This document shows, piece after piece, positions 10,930-21,405 of a stretch of 64,000 nt of DNA (the first letter of the stretch is position 1; each line of letters begins with the position of its first letter). This stretch comes from Paguma larvata (Eukaryota > Chordata > Mammalia > Carnivora > Viverridae). The stretch is taken from the NCBI GenBank assembly GCA_030068075.1, contig CM057827.1, forward strand, positions 65,610,500 through 65,674,499. The letters are read 5' to 3'. The translations under genes were made by a program, and so were the position numbers. The notes beneath the pieces were generated by a model. The model had not been told where the DNA came from. It saw only the letters and a list, made by a program, of their open reading frames with translations, and did no database searches.

Positions 10930-11485
10930 TAGAAAACTGGTAGAATCTAATAAAGGCAAATGTATACATGAGTTGTTATCCCCCAATCCACTGTTAGGTA
11001 TAGTCCCATGAAACAGAGGCTGATGTGTGCCAAAAGACATGTTCTAGATTGTTCATAGGAGTATTATTAATAATTTCCCCTAACTGGGAAGCCCTCAAAT
11101 GCCCATCATCAGTTGAATGGATTAATAAATTGTGGAATCTTCATATAATAGAATTCTTTGCAAAAAAACACCAGTAGACAAAATGACACGGGATAAGTTC
11201 ATAAACATAATGTGGAGTGAAAGAAGCCAGACACAAAACAGCACATACTGTATGATTACATTCGTATAAAGTACAAAAACAGATGACACGAATACGTTAG
11301 AAGTGAGGATTGTGGTTACTTTGGGCAGAGGACGAGTAGCGTCTGGGAGAGGACACAAGGAACATCTGACATAGAAATAAAATTGAATTCATTTCTAGGA
11401 CTAGATATTGGTTATATGGATGTATTCAACTGACAAAATTTCAGCAAGCTATACACTCCTGGTGTCTGCAATTTTCTCTGGTCGT
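10930..11485 (+). mobile_element. Ancient LINE-1 (L1M) 3' portion, plus strand
   Basis: L1M landmarks occur in sense order: 'agattgttcataggagtatt', 'aaatgcccatcatcagttga', 'atggattaataaattgtgga', 'gagtgaaagaagccagaca', 'actgtatgattacattcgta', then 'gttatatggatgtattcaac'. It lies within the L2 copy that is split between 9735 and 11500, so it probably inserted into that L2. Confidence 0.85.
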
Positions 11486-11499
11486 ACTTAAAACAAGTG

Positions 11500-12028
11500 T
11501 TTTTTTATTAATGTATTTCCGTCTTGAATAAAATGCTCCGGTGGCTTCTCATTGCCTTTGAAATAAAATCCAAACTCCGGATGAGGGATTACAGAGACTT
11601 TCCTGACTCTGGTATACTTCTGTCTCATGTCCTATCCTCCCCTAATTCCAATATTCAGACTCATACATTTCTATGTAGTTCCTCAAACATGCCAACTTCT
11701 ATCCTGCCTCAAAGTGTTTGTACTTGTTTGAATCCTCTTTAACAAGCATTTTTACCTGATTTCATCTCTGATCAACTTCAAGGCTACTTTTCTCCAAATT
11801 AACCATCATCTCCCTAGTTATTTGATCACACCAGTTTCTTCGTCTCTTTTAAGCCCTATAACTATAGAAATTGCTTTTTAAAATTTGTTGGCTTATTTAT
11901 TTATTGTTTATATTCATCACCAAAACTTAAGCTCTCGTTCATTGTTCATCATTGCATTCTTAGCATGTAGCAATTTGCTTAACACATGGTGGGCGCTCAT
12001 TAAAGAATTTTTTGAATGAATTAATAGG
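11500..12028 (+). repeat. LINE-2 (L2a-like) 3' end, right part of the interrupted copy
   Basis: It resumes with 'ggtggcttctcattgcct' and 'aataaaatccaaactccgg' and runs to the typical L2 terminus: 'aagctctcgttcattg', 'acacatggtgggcgctcatt', 'tttgaatgaatta'. With the piece at 9130-9735 it makes about 1.1 kb of one L2 copy. Confidence 0.85.
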
Positions 12029-12339
12029 TGTTTATTAAACTCCAGCAGAACCACGGGGAATAAAGTTATAGACTTTTGGAGTCATTAACAAATAAGAGTT
12101 GAAGTTTTAGCACTGTAGCAAGGTGTGTAGAATGAGACGTAAAGGGGCCTTGCATAGATCCATAAGACAAGCAAAATTTAAGGGACATCCAGAGGAAGAC
12201 ACCATAAAATATACGGACATGGAGAGGTCACAGTGGAAACTTAGAAGCCAGGCTATACAGAAAACAAAACAATGGCAACAAAACAACTAAATAAAACTAA
12301 ACAAAATAAAACAAGCAGACAAACAAAAAACAGGATTTG
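12029..12339. other. Unassigned DNA with an A-rich aaac/aaat-type stretch
   Basis: No gene is seen. An A-rich low-complexity stretch built from aaaac and aaat units lies at about 12258-12335. The rest may be old LINE-2, but I cannot assign it. Confidence 0.4.
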
Positions 12340-12760
12340 TGATATCATGGCAGCCAAGAACAATGAAAAAAGCTGTGAGCTATGACTGAATTTTGAAATG
12401 AGGGGGTAGCCAGTGGCCTTGCTGAGAAAAGGTCACTGGAACAGACAGATTACAGAAGACTAAGGGGTGAATGAGGGATGAGGATTAGGGTGAGAACAAG
12501 GGGTCCCCTCTTTCAAAATATTATGTTGTGGATAGAAACTCAATGGGTCAATTATTAGAGCATTTACATACAAGGGGAAAATTTTGTTTTGTTTTGTTTT
12601 GAGAAGGAAGAGATTCAGCAAATTCAAATGCTGATTGGAGAGCTTAATTGTTCCTATGGAGGCAGAAAGGAAAGGGAAGCAGAGCAGAGATGAAATCATA
12701 GCCTTGAATGGAAACCTAAGAGTGGAGGTTGGGAATGTAAAGAATAGAGGAAGTGAGTAT
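12340..12760 (-). repeat. Possible LINE-2 ORF2 5' portion, minus strand
   Basis: The stretches 'gccagtggccttgctgag', 'aaggtcactggaacagac', 'ggcagaaaggaaaggga' and the general purine-rich plus strand resemble reversed L2 ORF2. No terminus is visible, so confidence is low. Confidence 0.35.
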
Positions 12761-13919
12761 AGGTGTCCCTGGAACCGATGCTAAAAGAGGCCATCTTAGC
12801 CTTGGTATGCAGGGATTACGAAAATGGGGTATGGTCTCCAGGGAAAGCTCTGAGACTCGGGCAGCAGTGAGACACTCAGTGCCGCAAATTTTATCTCTAA
12901 ATAAACACATCTGAGTGATTCTTTGACTACAGTCCTCGTGGGAAACAATGCCGATAAATTTTAAAGACGAATTTTTAGCATTGGAGTATGGAGAAAGAAG
13001 AGGAGGAAGGTAGTGAAATACATCATAAGAAAATCCTTGAAGTATTCTGGTGGATGCTTGGCACCAACAGCGTTATAACGGAAATATCTACAATTAACCT
13101 GAGGTATTTCTTATTCAGTTGCCTTATTTTTTTCATTTATTGGCTGCTTACTGTGTATCTAGCCTTAGAATATTATGGGCCTGAGTATTATGTAATTGTT
13201 TGAAAACTGGCATATAATGTCTAAATATGCTTTAGAATGTCTGAGAATTACACCATTATTGCAAATGAGACTAACTAAAAAATATTTTAAAACCATGAGG
13301 AAATGTTCATCACACAAAGTGTACAGAAAATTTCAGTGTGAGTAGTATAATTTCATTTATGTTTGACATAATACTATTTATGACTGTTGTGGCAGTGCTG
13401 CTAGCTTTTATTTTCTACATATCCTTAAGTGTTCTTTACATTTCTACAAAAATTAATATATCTGTAAAATAGGGAAAATATTAGCACATATTCGTAATTA
13501 TTGCCTAAGGAAAAGCATCTTGAGGAAGACTTATGTGGGTCAAAGGGCATGCATTTGTTTGCTACACATTACTGACTCTCCTGACAAAAATATTGTACTG
13601 TATTAGGATATGCTAGCAAAACAAACACTCATTTTGAAGAAAGCACATATGATTCTTAAAAAGACCTTCAGAGAAGAAGCAAAAAACAGGACAAAAATTA
13701 ATCAGTTCAAAAAGCCTCAGGAGTTTCTTTTGATACTTTTTATTGGTGGAAGTTGCCCCCAGGAACAGCTCCTACCTAATGAGAAACAAAAGTTTGTATA
13801 TCAATAAGCCAGCCCTGTCTTGCTCGTGGGCGGGGCAAACCTGAGGTTATATTTAACGTGACCTTTTTGTTTAAATGGTCTTTTGCAGGAATGAACCCAG
13901 TGGTGAATTGCTAATTAAC
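12761..13919. other. Unique DNA, no gene recognised
   Basis: Short frames only (up to 71 codons). No SINE or LTR signature was seen. A weak L2/MIR-like patch near 13105-13180 ('tttcatttattggctgctt', 'actgtgtatctagccttag') is too diverged to call. Confidence 0.45.
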
Positions 13920-13931
13920 AAGGCTTTTAAT

Positions 13932-14123
13932 GGGAGCACTTGGGTGGGTCAGTTGGTTAAGTGTCTGACTAACTCTTGGTTTCAGCTTAGGTCATGATCT
14001 CATGGTGTGTGGATTGGGGCCCCCTGTCCAGCTCTGTGCTGACAGCAAGGAACTTGCTTGGGATCCTCTCTCTCTGCCCCTTCTCTCCTCCCTGACCCTC
14101 TCAAAAATAAACTAAAAAAAAAA
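13932..14123 (+). mobile_element. Carnivore SINE, diverged, imperfect TSD
   Basis: Head gggagcacttgggtgggtcag-like, then 'ggtcatgatctcatggtg', 'ctctgtgctgacagc', a CT block and an aaaaataaact A-tail. The flanks aaggcttttaatgg (13920-13933) and aagccttttattgg (14124-14137) differ at three positions. This suggests an older insertion. Confidence 0.9.
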
Positions 14124-14332
14124 AAGCCTTTTATTGGTTTTCCTCCCTTCCCACTGCATTACCATGCTGCAGGGGTTTACCTCCAAAGCTTACTTTGCAC
14201 CAAAATCTTGCCTCAGGGTCTGTTTTTCTGGAAACTCAATATAAGACATTAGAAAATATAAATTGTGCTTTTGTTTTACCTTTTTCTTTTCTGTTTCTAA
14301 CCATGGAAGTGAAAATACACATATAGGAATAT

Positions 14333-14445
14333 GTAACATTAATTGAGCAACTACTATATTCCTAATGTGCTTAACACATGATATAGACTAACTTATTTAA
14401 ATCTCACAAGAAATGCTAAATGTCATATGGGATTTATGAACAGAC
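14333..14445 (+). repeat. MIR fragment, plus strand
   Basis: The order 'aattgagcaactactatatt', 'taatgtgcttaacacatg' and 'taacttatttaaatctcaca' matches the 3' half of MIR in sense orientation. It is diverged but in the right order. Confidence 0.65.
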
Positions 14446-14454
14446 AAATCCTTC

Positions 14455-15015
14455 ATCTATTTATTCAACTAATAATATGTGCCTACTGTGTGGAATGCAC
14501 TGTTTTCGATGATGACAGACCCTGCCCTCGCGGTGCTGTAGAATGGTGAGACAGACAATATCGAATAAATCAAAACTTCAAATAGTTATGTAATGGCACT
14601 AGTGAGAAGTTATAAAGGAAAATGGCAGAGTGACATAAGGCAGAGGTTTAAGAGGGGACATAATGTCATCTTGGGGAGGTCATTTTTCTAAGTGACATTT
14701 AATCCGAGATCTAAATAATGGGTAAGAGTTTATCAGTTAAAAAAAGAAGGCAGCACATTCTAAGCGAGGGCAATAATGTGCACATCTCTGAGAAGGAGGA
14801 GCTTAGTACTTCTGAGAAACTAGACGGGGGTAGACTGTTGTGGGTAGAATGTGGCCAGCAAAGAGGAAGATACCTCAGTGGAGAGCTGGAGACTTGAGGA
14901 GTTGCCAGATCATGCAGGGCCTTGCAGGCAGTGAAGAATGCAGAATTTCACACCAATCAGATTTCAGTGCTATCAAAGGATTTTAAACAGAATGCTGGAT
15001 TTTTTTCCTGCTGTG
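14455..15015 (-). repeat. LINE-2 3' portion, minus strand
   Basis: Reversed L2 landmarks occur in order: 'atgtgcctactgtgtggaat', 'cctgccctcgcggtgctgta', 'ggagacag'-like, 'ggaggtcatttttctaagtg', 'ggcagcacattctaagcgag', 'ccagatcatgcagggccttg' and 'aaaggattttaaacaga'. This is a colinear run of about 0.55 kb. Confidence 0.85.
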
Positions 15016-15174
15016 TTTGATACATTTCAGTTATGGACTAAGCTCTTGGGCTAGCCTCAGAACAAGAAAGTCTTCTGGTTGTCTAACGGAGGCTGTCAAC
15101 TCACTGCTGGAGAGCCAAATATTGTCTACAGACCTGTTTGGTTTCCAGTGTATTGGCCCACTTTAAAATGTTTA

Positions 15175-15311
15175 GGGGCAACTGGATGATTCAGTCAGTT
15201 AAGGGTCTGACTCTTGATCTCAACTCAGGTCTTGCTCTCAGGGTCATGAATTGGAGCCCCACACTGAGCTTTGTACTGGATATGAAGCCTACTTAAAAAA
15301 AAAAAAAAGAA
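15175..15311 (+). mobile_element. Old short carnivore SINE
   Basis: It has the tRNA-Lys head ('ggggcaactggatgattcag', 'tcaactcaggtcttgctctc') but a short body ending 'gatatgaagcctacttaaaa' directly in an A run. This is the short, older carnivore subtype lacking the CT block. No clear TSD is seen. Confidence 0.88.
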
Positions 15312-15719
15312 GTTTAAATTAGTGGGTAGCTGAAATCTGGATTTCTAGGATTTCTGGAAAAGGAAAGCATCAGGCAGTGCGAGGTTGGCATTTTCTACAT
15401 CAATCTGTAAACATAAGAGGGAGTCGTATTCAAATGGTACATCCATTCTCCAGATTCACCGTGCTCTGCATTTACCATAAAGCTACTGTATTACGGAGCT
15501 ACTGATAGAGAGCTGCTGATTTATGTTACTGTCCAGTCTTTGTAGATAGTTGAGTTTACAAAGCCGGCGTTATAGCATCTGGTAGTGCAGACTCCTGTGT
15601 CAGAGTACACTAACTTCTGAACTAGTTTATGGATTTATTATTATGGATTTGTAATTATTTATTATAGATTTATTATAACAGGCTTTCCTGAGAGAATAGT
15701 TCAGAGCAGTTCAAAATAT
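15312..15719. other. Unique DNA with small ATTATTA-type repeats
   Basis: No gene or dispersed repeat is recognised. Around 15636-15678 the word 'ttattatggatttgtaat' and its variants recur, giving a short imperfect direct repeat. Confidence 0.45.
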
Positions 15720-15916
15720 ATATATTTTTTATTTTGGAGAAAGAATGAACGAGCAGAGGAGAGAAGCAGAGGAAGAGAGAGAAAGAGAGAAAAAGACAGA
15801 GAGAGAGAATCTTAAGCAGGCTCCATGCTCAGCACAGACTCGATCCCACAACCGTGAGATCACAACCTGAGCCACAATCAAGAGTTAACCGCCCAACCAG
15901 CTGAGCCACCCAAAAC
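15720..15916 (-). mobile_element. Carnivore SINE, older type, minus strand
   Basis: On the minus strand it has head tgggtggctcagctggttg, 'gtgatctcacggttgtggga', an older short body, a long CT tract (GA-rich plus strand, 15736-15808) and an A/T-rich tail. TSD not obvious. Confidence 0.92.
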
Positions 15917-16019
15917 ATGAGTTTTTGATTCCGATGCACTTGGCTTCTCTAACTTGCAGGACCAGTGCCGTTTCCGCACATGTGTCTTTTAAGGCTGGCT
16001 GTCTGGTCGTGTCTAGGTA

Positions 16020-16345
16020 TTTGACACTCCACTCTATATCAAGTTTTTCACGCCTTCCAAGCCTGTACCCTTGCTGTTCCCTCTCCTCTGAAGCCTTTTG
16101 CCACATTTTCCCAATTATCCTCAAAATCTAGTTGAAACATCATGTATTCCTGGCAAAATTACTATTCTCACTCCTGCCCCCCCCTCCAGATTCCTCTGGG
16201 CTCCTGTAATATTTGAGACACTCTTCCGTCATAAAACTTTCTGTATCATGTCATAACTAATTATTTCTTGCTCTGTTGGACTGTGAGCTCCACAAAGCAA
16301 TGGTTGTGTGTATGGAACAGAGAATATAAATGAATGAATGGTTAA
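16020..16345 (+). repeat. LINE-2 3' end, plus strand
   Basis: Sense-order L2 landmarks: 'gtacccttgctgttccctct', 'ttgccacattttcccaatta', 'gttgaaacatcatgtattcc', 'gttggactgtgagctccac', 'aatgaatgaatgg' near the end. The coding frame is broken. Confidence 0.85.
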
Positions 16346-16379
16346 AGTACTTAGTTTTGAAGATACTTTTAGTTTTTTC

Positions 16380-16960
16380 TATAATTTGGAAGTCACTATG
16401 GCAAAATTATGGTAGTTACTACAGAAAAGACTGTGATAGAAGAAGGAAGAAGAATTAGAATAGAATATCCTAATTAGAAGGGGATGACAAGGGAGATGAG
16501 AGGGAATATTTACTAAAGTCCTGAGAGAGTCTGGAGGGTGGAGGACAAACATGGGGGAGTAAGTAAAGCAATTCAATCAGGTAAGGCGACAGAGAGTAGT
16601 CAAATGAAAAGGTGATATGTTCACACCAGTGACCAAAGCAGGATTCCACAGGAACCTGGAAGCTACAGTGAGAGCTGGGAAAATGGATGTATAAATGATG
16701 GACAAGGTGAGAGAGAAGATAAGACAAGAAGAAACTCGGACCACTGATCTTACCAGTGATATTCTGAGGTCTGGAAAAGGCAGATTGTGTGAGGGATCTA
16801 ACGACATAGACCGATGAAGTTTATACACCTGACAGTTGATACAGAGCAGAGATTAAAAGATATATTTAGATGGTGACTTAAGGCTTTGAGGTGGATTCCA
16901 GGTTCCTGAATTGGGGGACCCAATCACTGGAAAGTACCTTTAATTCTATGAAAGTGTGAT
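16380..16960 (-). repeat. Possible LINE-2 ORF2 portion, minus strand
   Basis: The purine-rich plus strand and short matches (for example 'agaggtggattccaggttc'-like) could be reversed L2 ORF2. No 3' end is visible and the match is weak. Overlapping minus-strand frames (16470-16828) reflect this pyrimidine-rich minus strand rather than a gene. Confidence 0.25.
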
Positions 16961-16979
16961 ATAGTAAGAAAGTCACGTG

Positions 16980-17180
16980 GGGTGCCTGGGTGGCTCAGTT
17001 TGTTAAGGCGTCTGATTTCAGCTCAGGTCATGATCTTCAGGTTCATGAGTTCAAGCCCCATGTCGGGCTCTGTGCTGACAGCTCGGAGCCTGGAGCCTGC
17101 TTCGAATTCTGTGTTTCCCTCTCTCTGTGCCCCTCCCCTGCTCATGCTCTGTCTCTCAAAAATAAATAAGTATTTTAAAA
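16980..17180 (+). mobile_element. Carnivore SINE (felid type) with 10-bp TSD
   Basis: Head ggggtgcctgggtggctcag, felid body gctgacagctcggagcctgg, CT block and aataaataag tail. The flanks aaagtcacgt (16969-16978) and aaagtcatgt (17181-17190) form the TSD. Confidence 0.96.
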
Positions 17181-17190
17181 AAAGTCATGT

Positions 17191-20100
17191 TAACAATAGG
17201 GAGTTGGTTAAGAGAAAAACAATGTTTAAAGGTCTATTTTAAGACAACTGTTGGATTTTTTTTTTATTTTAAAGCCACTGAAACAAATAATAGAATCCAA
17301 TATGTTTTCCTTTCTTCTGGGTGTTTTTAGGCTCAAAGGAGATAATTATAATAATATTTCATGTGTATTATTCTATAATATTTACACAATATGTTGGCAT
17401 GTATTATTATTATTATCACTGCCTTATATAACTTGAATATTTAATGGTACTTCTTGAGTTGTTTTGCATCCTGTTTAACAATAAAAAAAAACACCCACAG
17501 TACACAGTCACACACACCCACATACATATTTTTCTAATCCCTCTTAGTTTTTGTCATGCTACTTTTTTAGCTTGTGCCACTTTGTTTCATGTTATATACG
17601 TTTACAACCCTCTGGAAATCCTTTCTGAAACAAAGTAGTGGTACAAATATACAAATGCCATTTAACATTATGAGGTTTATCTTTTGAAAGATTTTGATTA
17701 CTTTAGCTATCATCCATAGATTTACAAAGAAAATAATGGCAACCTTTAAAAGGTTTATGAAAGGTTCCTTTTCCAGTTAAACTTCATTCTTTATCTGAGG
17801 ATGCCAAATATTATACTAATCATTTCAGAGATTAAAAAAATCAGGAAATGTTAACAGGCCCCGAATGTATATGCATGTGCACATGAGTTTTTGAACATGT
17901 TAGAAAATATGGTCACAAATTCCATGCTTGCAAATGATTTCACCACATATTTCTTTGATGTAGTTGCTCTACCTCATTATGCTAAGCAAATGATCCTTGT
18001 TCATTATCTTAGTTCCAGGGCGCAGGGAGAGAAAGCAAGGAGACATCCTTTGAAACTTTCGTCCCTGGTAAAGTTCCAGTATATCTCCTTCAAGGGCAAG
18101 ATGGACTCAGTTGCTCGTCTAAGCAAGAGCTATAAACGATTTTAAATTATCTTTACTCCAAAGATTTAATAGCATCTGATAAGTCACAAAGTACAAATCG
18201 CTAAGATACATCTGAATGAACCAAAATACTGGAACATACCACCCATCTAGTTAGGCTTGGAATCTAGACCAAACTGTCAAATCTAGAATTTAAAAAAAAA
18301 AAAAAAAAGTGAAGGAGGGGGGCTTGCAAAGTTGCAGTGATATTTAGGATATGTAAACTAGATTAAGAAATCAAACAACTTATGATCCTTACTGAACCTG
18401 GAAATTGAAAAACATTAACATCTTCCTTGGCACAACATGGTTTTCAAATCTATATGACATCGCTTGGCTCCATTTATAGTCAGCATAATTTTGGCTTCTA
18501 TTCTTATGTGGATAACAGCCAAACTCATCTGTCTTCTATGTCCAATCCTAGCATCTTTGTTTAGTTCCTCGACTGAGATTCTGTTTTAAATAGCCTGAAA
18601 CATTACTGTAAAGAAGATTTTCCTGAGCAATTTGAAGTATCTTTGTCAAATCATACAGTTATCATCTGAAGCTTTGTTTTCAATTTAGTGATTTGAAGAG
18701 CGTAGCTTTCCTTCTATAACTTGCTTAGAGATTTCCATGCCTCCTGTGACCAGAAATTGCTTTGATTAATATAATTCTCTGTCGGCTATGATTTCTTGTG
18801 CTATTCACTGCCCTCTTTGATGAGTGAAAAATGTAGGTGCTAGATTTCTCGGGAGGGCTAAGTTTGAGGGCAATGTGTGTGCATTCCCATCTTCACTGTC
18901 ACAAATTGCTTTTAAAAGTTTAGTTTTTACGTTTGTTTATAAAAGTCTGGAAAATTATTTTGCAGGGCTTGGGCCTGTTTGGTGGTGGGTCGATTCTTCA
19001 TCTTTCTGACCCCTAAAGGCGGATTTTCTTGGCTCCCATGCTAGCTGATTTCCAGCTGCTTCATGGAGTGAGGATGAGAGATGAAGGGCAGGGTAGGGAG
19101 GCAGCTCGAAGATCTCTTTCTTAACCACTTTCACCAGTAGAAGCTTGCCTCTTCTGTGACTCCAGCTGCCACCATCAGGCCCCCCAGTGGTGCTATCATC
19201 CAACCTGAGAGTCACACAGATCCTGGGCTCCATTCTTCCAGTTTGCTTTGATTCCCCAGCCCAAGGATGTTAGTGAATTCCTGATGGTGTTAATCCGTGA
19301 GTTACTCTATCTCTATTGTTACCAGTTATTGTTCTCAGCTATTCCATTACCTGCTCAATTAATTCCCTGCATTACGTTCCCTTTCTTGTAAATTCTTGAA
19401 GTGCATTATGTTTTGCTGGCTAGAATCCAGTTGGACAAACATCAATTCTTAGCTAAATATAAATAAAAATATTTTAAATTCAACAAATTTATCACTGGCA
19501 CTTGCTGAAGAGGATTTCTGAAGGCTATAGTATATTCTAAATAACTCTAATTATATATTTACAATAAAAGTTACTGTTTAGAATATCCTCTAAAAAGTTC
19601 CTAATGATGGGACTACATTTCAGAAAGGGATTAATTGGACTGGATATTTGGAAATACTTGAGACATTTAGAATTTATTAGGAAAAGCAATTAGGCTGTTT
19701 GTAAGGTAGTTTTATATGGTATATAAAAATTTATTTACCTTTTCTGATTTATAAAGTCAGATTTTGTGCCCAAGAATTTGCTCCTGAATTTTTTATCCTA
19801 GGAAGAAAATCTCAATTGAACTAATATAAAACATAAACAATGACAATAAATTATAATATAACTATGATTTGACCTGACAATATATAAAGGATAAAAAAGA
19901 CATGCAAAGGTTAAAAATGTCTATGCCTAATCAAATCAAATAATTGTTAACAAAATAACTGTATCAAGTTCCAGAAATAGCGCTCTTTCCTTCTTAACTG
20001 TTGTTTTCCTATTTTGACTCGAGGTAATAAGTATTATATCACAAAATTGGAGATATAACACAAGTTAATATGGTAAATGTAACAGAAATTACTTTAAAAT

Positions 20101-20230
20101 AATTTAATACCTGCACATGCCCTGAAAAATTAAGGGTTTGTTTTTGTTTTTATATCTGTGTCTTACACATGGTATCATGGATTAATACACTATGTTTTTG
20201 TCAGTCCTTATGTGTGATTCTACATAGTCA
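17191..20230. other. About 3 kb of unique DNA, no gene recognised
   Basis: No SINE, LINE or LTR signature was recognised. It contains an 18-base A run (about 18291-18308) and a somewhat GC-richer patch at 18955-19250. The small frames there (61-92 codons) overlap on both strands and show no domain. Confidence 0.5.
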
Positions 20231-20264
20231 TTTACATATATATGCATATACATATATATGTAAA

Positions 20265-20313
<49 letters not shown>

Positions 20314-20335
20314 ATGTATGTATATACACAGTCAC
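20231..20335. repeat. Perfect 14-bp inverted repeat followed by a TG microsatellite
   Basis: Arms tttacatatatatg (20231-20244) and catatatatgtaaa (20251-20264) are exact reverse complements around a 6-base loop. A pure TG run of about 41 bases (20267-20307) and then a tatg-type repeat (20308-20327) follow at once. The TG run also produces the Val/Cys-repeat frames seen in all phases, which are not genes. Confidence 0.95.
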
Positions 20336-21133
20336 ATTCAGAAAAATATTTCAGAAGGTATCCCTCATTTGGTCTTTCACACAAAAGAGATAACTCTCAA
20401 ACATACGAATATAACATGTAAAAGCAAAGCAGAGAAGATGGTCCATTCCCTGTAAGTCTGTCCTGGCCATAGACAACATACTCTTAGTGTCTTGAGTGGA
20501 GGAAGCAATGGAAGGAGGCAGAGTGTGGCTGACATGTTGACGTGCACAAACAGCCTTGATCAAAATATGTTGCTGTGATCTTCGTTCCTATATCTATTTG
20601 GAGCTTTGTAAACAACGTGAAAATGAATTTAAGTGTCTCAGTTTCCAAATGATCGTTTCTATGTGGACTGGTCCTACTGATGTGTTCTAGGCTGAGATCT
20701 TGAGGCAGAAGTTTCCTAGGTTGTCACCACGCTCATAATTGAAAACCGCAAGAACTGGCAAAGCCATTCTTAAAAGCCACGGTCACTTACTCCTCAGCAA
20801 ACCAGAGGATGGATAAAATTAAAAAATAAAACTTTCTTTTGACGTGGATTTATACAATCATATTTCTGTCAAACTGACATATTGTCAACAGTAATATGAC
20901 TGTTTTTTTCCAAATAGTATGTAAACCAAAAACATTCAAAAACAAATATTCCTTTTCAGACATTTATTTTTATCCTAGTAAAAGGTGCCTGACTGGCAAT
21001 CTGTCCTCTGTTTGAGAAACCAAATGCAGGCACCAGCATCCTTCTATCTCATCATGCCACCTGCTCACCTTCCAACTTATCTATCTCCATGTGTCTTCTA
21101 GGGTTAGGACAGTAATCCTGCTCAGGTTCCAAT
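20336..21133. other. Unique DNA, no gene or repeat recognised
   Basis: Short frames only. No interspersed-repeat signature was seen on either strand. Confidence 0.5.
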
Positions 21134-21278
21134 CAGAGTAGAGTTTCTCAAATTCTAATGTGCATACAAATTACCTAGGGATTCTGTGAAAACATGCATT
21201 CTGACTCAGGATGTCTAGGGTATGTCCTGAGATTCTACAGTGTTTACAAGCTCCCAGTTGTATGTGTGCTGGTCTATA
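21134..21278 (+). mobile_element. MER5A-like DNA transposon fragment (hAT-Charlie)
   Basis: The order 'gagtttctcaaattctaatg', 'tgcatacaaattacctaggg', 'ttctgactcaggatgtctag', 'ggtatgtcctgagattctac' and 'aacaagctcccag'-like matches MER5A in sense orientation, ending near 'gtgctggtctata'. MER5 elements are non-autonomous hAT-Charlie relics. The 3' terminal inverted repeat is not clearly visible. Confidence 0.7.
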
Positions 21279-21311
21279 CGGTGCATTTGAATAGCAAGGT
21301 ATTAAACTTCT

Positions 21312-21405
21312 TGTGTCTCTTCCCTAAAAACTATACTCTCCTTGAAGATAAGAACTATGACTCTTGCTCATGTCTGGTACACAGTCACACTTAGTAAATA
21401 TAATA
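21312..21405 (+). repeat. LINE-2 3' terminal fragment, plus strand
   Basis: 'actatactctccttgaagat', 'aagaactatgactcttgctc' and 'ctggtacacagtcacactta' match the end of L2 ('ctccttgagggcagggact ... gcctggcacatagtagg'). Confidence 0.65.

Noticed and set aside
17891..18145. 84-codon plus-strand frame with an even amino-acid mix
   Set aside because: Length is within chance expectation; no homology recognised and no flanking splice or promoter signals.
20169..20455. Frames rich in Cys-Val or Val-Cys repeats
   Set aside because: They are translations of the TG microsatellite.
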